From the NCBI GenBank assembly GCA_029862935.1, contig JAOTWK010000192.1:1-6720 (forward strand): 6,720 nucleotides of DNA. Reading direction: 5' to 3'. This document shows, piece by piece, positions 5,469 to 6,720 of this stretch. The first letter of the stretch is position 1, and the number at the start of each line of letters is the position of its first letter. Below the pieces are notes generated by a model. It did no database searches and was not told where the DNA came from. It worked only from the letters and a program-made list of their open reading frames with translations. The DNA is from Gemmatimonadota bacterium (GTDB lineage: Bacteria > Gemmatimonadota > Gemmatimonadetes > Gemmatimonadales > GWC2-71-9). The position numbers were made by a program, and so were the translations under genes.

Positions 5469-6720
5469 ATGGCTACGATCCGCCGTCGCCTCACGATCTG
5501 GTACACGGTCGCGCTGAGCGCGACCGTGCTGGCGTTCGGGGTAGCGCTGTATCTGGAGCGACGTGGTTCGATCCTCGCCGAACTGGACGAACGGGTTCGG
5601 GTGGAGGGTCAATTCGTCGTGCAGTACCTTGGCCGCTCGTATACCGTGCTCGGGCAAATCACTCGGGAAGGCCCGCCCCCGTTGCTGGGGGACACTGTCG
5701 ATTCCCGCCTCGGCGGTGGCGACGTGTATAGCCTCGAGCCCTCGGTGAGCGCGCCGCTGGACGGGCTCCGCGGCTTCCTCATCGTGACCGACCGCAGTGG
5801 GCACCAGCTGTACACCTCCGACCCCGCCCGTGAATTGAGCTTCGTCATCCTGGAGGAACTCTTGGCCCGGGTCCGAACCGTCCCCGATTCTGTCCTGCTC
5901 GGCACCTTGCACACGCGCGAGGCCCTTGGTTCGCTCCGCTATGTCATCTTGCCGGTCACGGACGCCGGGCCCCAAGTGGGTGCGGTTCTCGTCGCGCTGC
6001 CCTTGTCGGACATCAGTTTCGGCCCTGCCGAGCTCCTGCGTTCGATGTTCCTCGTGGGGCCCGTCATCCTCCTCGGGGCCCTGGTGTTGGGATACTGGCT
6101 TGCCGGACGGCGGCTCCGGCCGCTGGATCGCATGATCGACGAGGTCGAGGCCATCACCGATGGCACGAGCCTCCATCGCCGCCTGGCCGTGCCGATGACG
6201 GGAGATGAACTGTCACGATTGGCTCTCACCGTCAACCGCATGATCTCCCGTCTCGAACAGAGTTTCACCAGCCTGCGCCGGTTCACTGCCGACGCGAGCC
6301 ACGAGCTCAAGACGCCGCTCATGGTAGTCCGCGCCGGTGTCGAGCGGGCACTCACGCGTCCGGAGATTCCCCCGGAGAGCCTGGAGACGCTGGATCAGGC
6401 CCTCGAACAAACCAACTTCATGACGGAGCTGATCGACAACCTGCTCACCCTGGCCCGAGCCGATGAGGGGCGGGCCCCACTCGTCCTCGAGGAATGCGAT
6501 GTTCGGGACGTGGTAGTCGATGTGTATGAGACCGCAGGCATCTTGGGAGAATCGGCGGGTGTCGACGTCGCGACGCACGTGCCCGACCGGCCCGTGCCGA
6601 TTCAGGCCGATCACGGTCGCATCCGGCAGATGCTCTTGAACCTCCTCACCAACGCCATCAAATACACTCCGCGGGATGGGCGGGTCGACATCGAGCTGGA
6701 AGACTACGACACGCGGGTCG
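5469..6720 (+). CDS. Membrane-bound HAMP sensor histidine kinase, truncated by right edge
   Basis: The frame is open from ATG 5469 to the window end, giving 417 codons without a stop. AAAGGA at 5458-5463 lies five bases before the ATG, inside the end of the regulator gene. The protein begins MATIRRRLTIWYTVALS with a first membrane helix (about 11-29). An extracytoplasmic sensor region of about 160 residues follows, then a second helix (about 189-212), a HAMP linker (about 211-265, with GRRLRPLDRM) and the phosphoacceptor helix RRFTADASHELKTPL with H278. The N-box NLLTNAIKYTP (N395) starts the ATPase domain, and the G boxes lie beyond the edge. This is the CusS/BaeS-like architecture that normally pairs with an OmpR-type regulator such as the preceding gene. 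The sensor region has no metal-ligand cluster and no Cys, so the signal is not evident. It is the expected cognate kinase of the 4799-5467 regulator. Confidence 0.95.
   Translation, partial: MATIRRRLTIWYTVALSATVLAFGVALYLERRGSILAELDERVRVEGQFVVQYLGRSYTVLGQITREGPPPLLGDTVDSRLGGGDVYSLEPSVSAPLDGLRGFLIVTDRSGHQLYTSDPARELSFVILEELLARVRTVPDSVLLGTLHTREALGSLRYVILPVTDAGPQVGAVLVALPLSDISFGPAELLRSMFLVGPVILLGALVLGYWLAGRRLRPLDRMIDEVEAITDGTSLHRRLAVPMTGDELSRLALTVNRMISRLEQSFTSLRRFTADASHELKTPLMVVRAGVERALTRPEIPPESLETLDQALEQTNFMTELIDNLLTLARADEGRAPLVLEECDVRDVVVDVYETAGILGESAGVDVATHVPDRPVPIQADHGRIRQMLLNLLTNAIKYTPRDGRVDIELEDYDTRV

Noticed and set aside
4709..5506. 265-codon minus-strand frame over the response regulator
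   Set aside because: It lies opposite a gene with complete receiver and winged-helix motifs and is explained by codon bias.
5379..6176. 265-codon minus-strand frame over the membrane kinase
   Set aside because: The plus-strand frame from 5469 has membrane helices, HAMP and H-box, so the antisense frame is a shadow.

Overview
The window is GC-rich, bacterial, chromosomal-type DNA, densely packed with ordinary protein genes and one tRNA gene. Gene content suggests a Gram-negative-like soil or sediment lineage, possibly Gemmatimonadota. The grounds are an alpha-oxoamine synthase of the serine palmitoyltransferase type next to a GNAT-like protein, GC-rich codon use and a tRNA gene that does not encode CCA. 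That assignment is an inference from family resemblance and was not checked by a search.

Layout: positions 1-1515 carry two leftward genes. They are a pyridoxal-phosphate-dependent alpha-oxoamine synthase (401 codons from the preferred GTG start) and, after a single intervening codon in the same reading frame, a GNAT-like protein cut by the left edge of the window. Together they look like a small lipid module, possibly making a sphingolipid base and then N-acylating it. From about 1520 to 1800 lies a divergent intergenic region with short GC-rich repeats. A rightward tRNA-Ala(UGC) gene follows at 1800-1872.

An oxidative-stress pair comes next: a Mn-type superoxide dismutase (2030-2641) behind a near-consensus sigma-70-type promoter (TTGACC, 17 bp, CATAAT) and a strong ribosome binding site, then an AhpE/BCP-like peroxiredoxin (2683-3141). 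Superoxide converted to peroxide by the first enzyme is a natural substrate for the second.

The right half (3255 to the window end) is a tightly packed signalling operon. It encodes a soluble GAF-PAS histidine kinase with an HEINNPL H-box, an OmpR/PhoB-type response regulator whose ATG overlaps the kinase stop (ATGA), and a membrane-anchored HAMP histidine kinase that starts one base after the regulator stop and runs off the right edge. One regulator between two kinases of different architecture is the most notable arrangement here. No mobile element, CRISPR array or clearly unprecedented system is visible.
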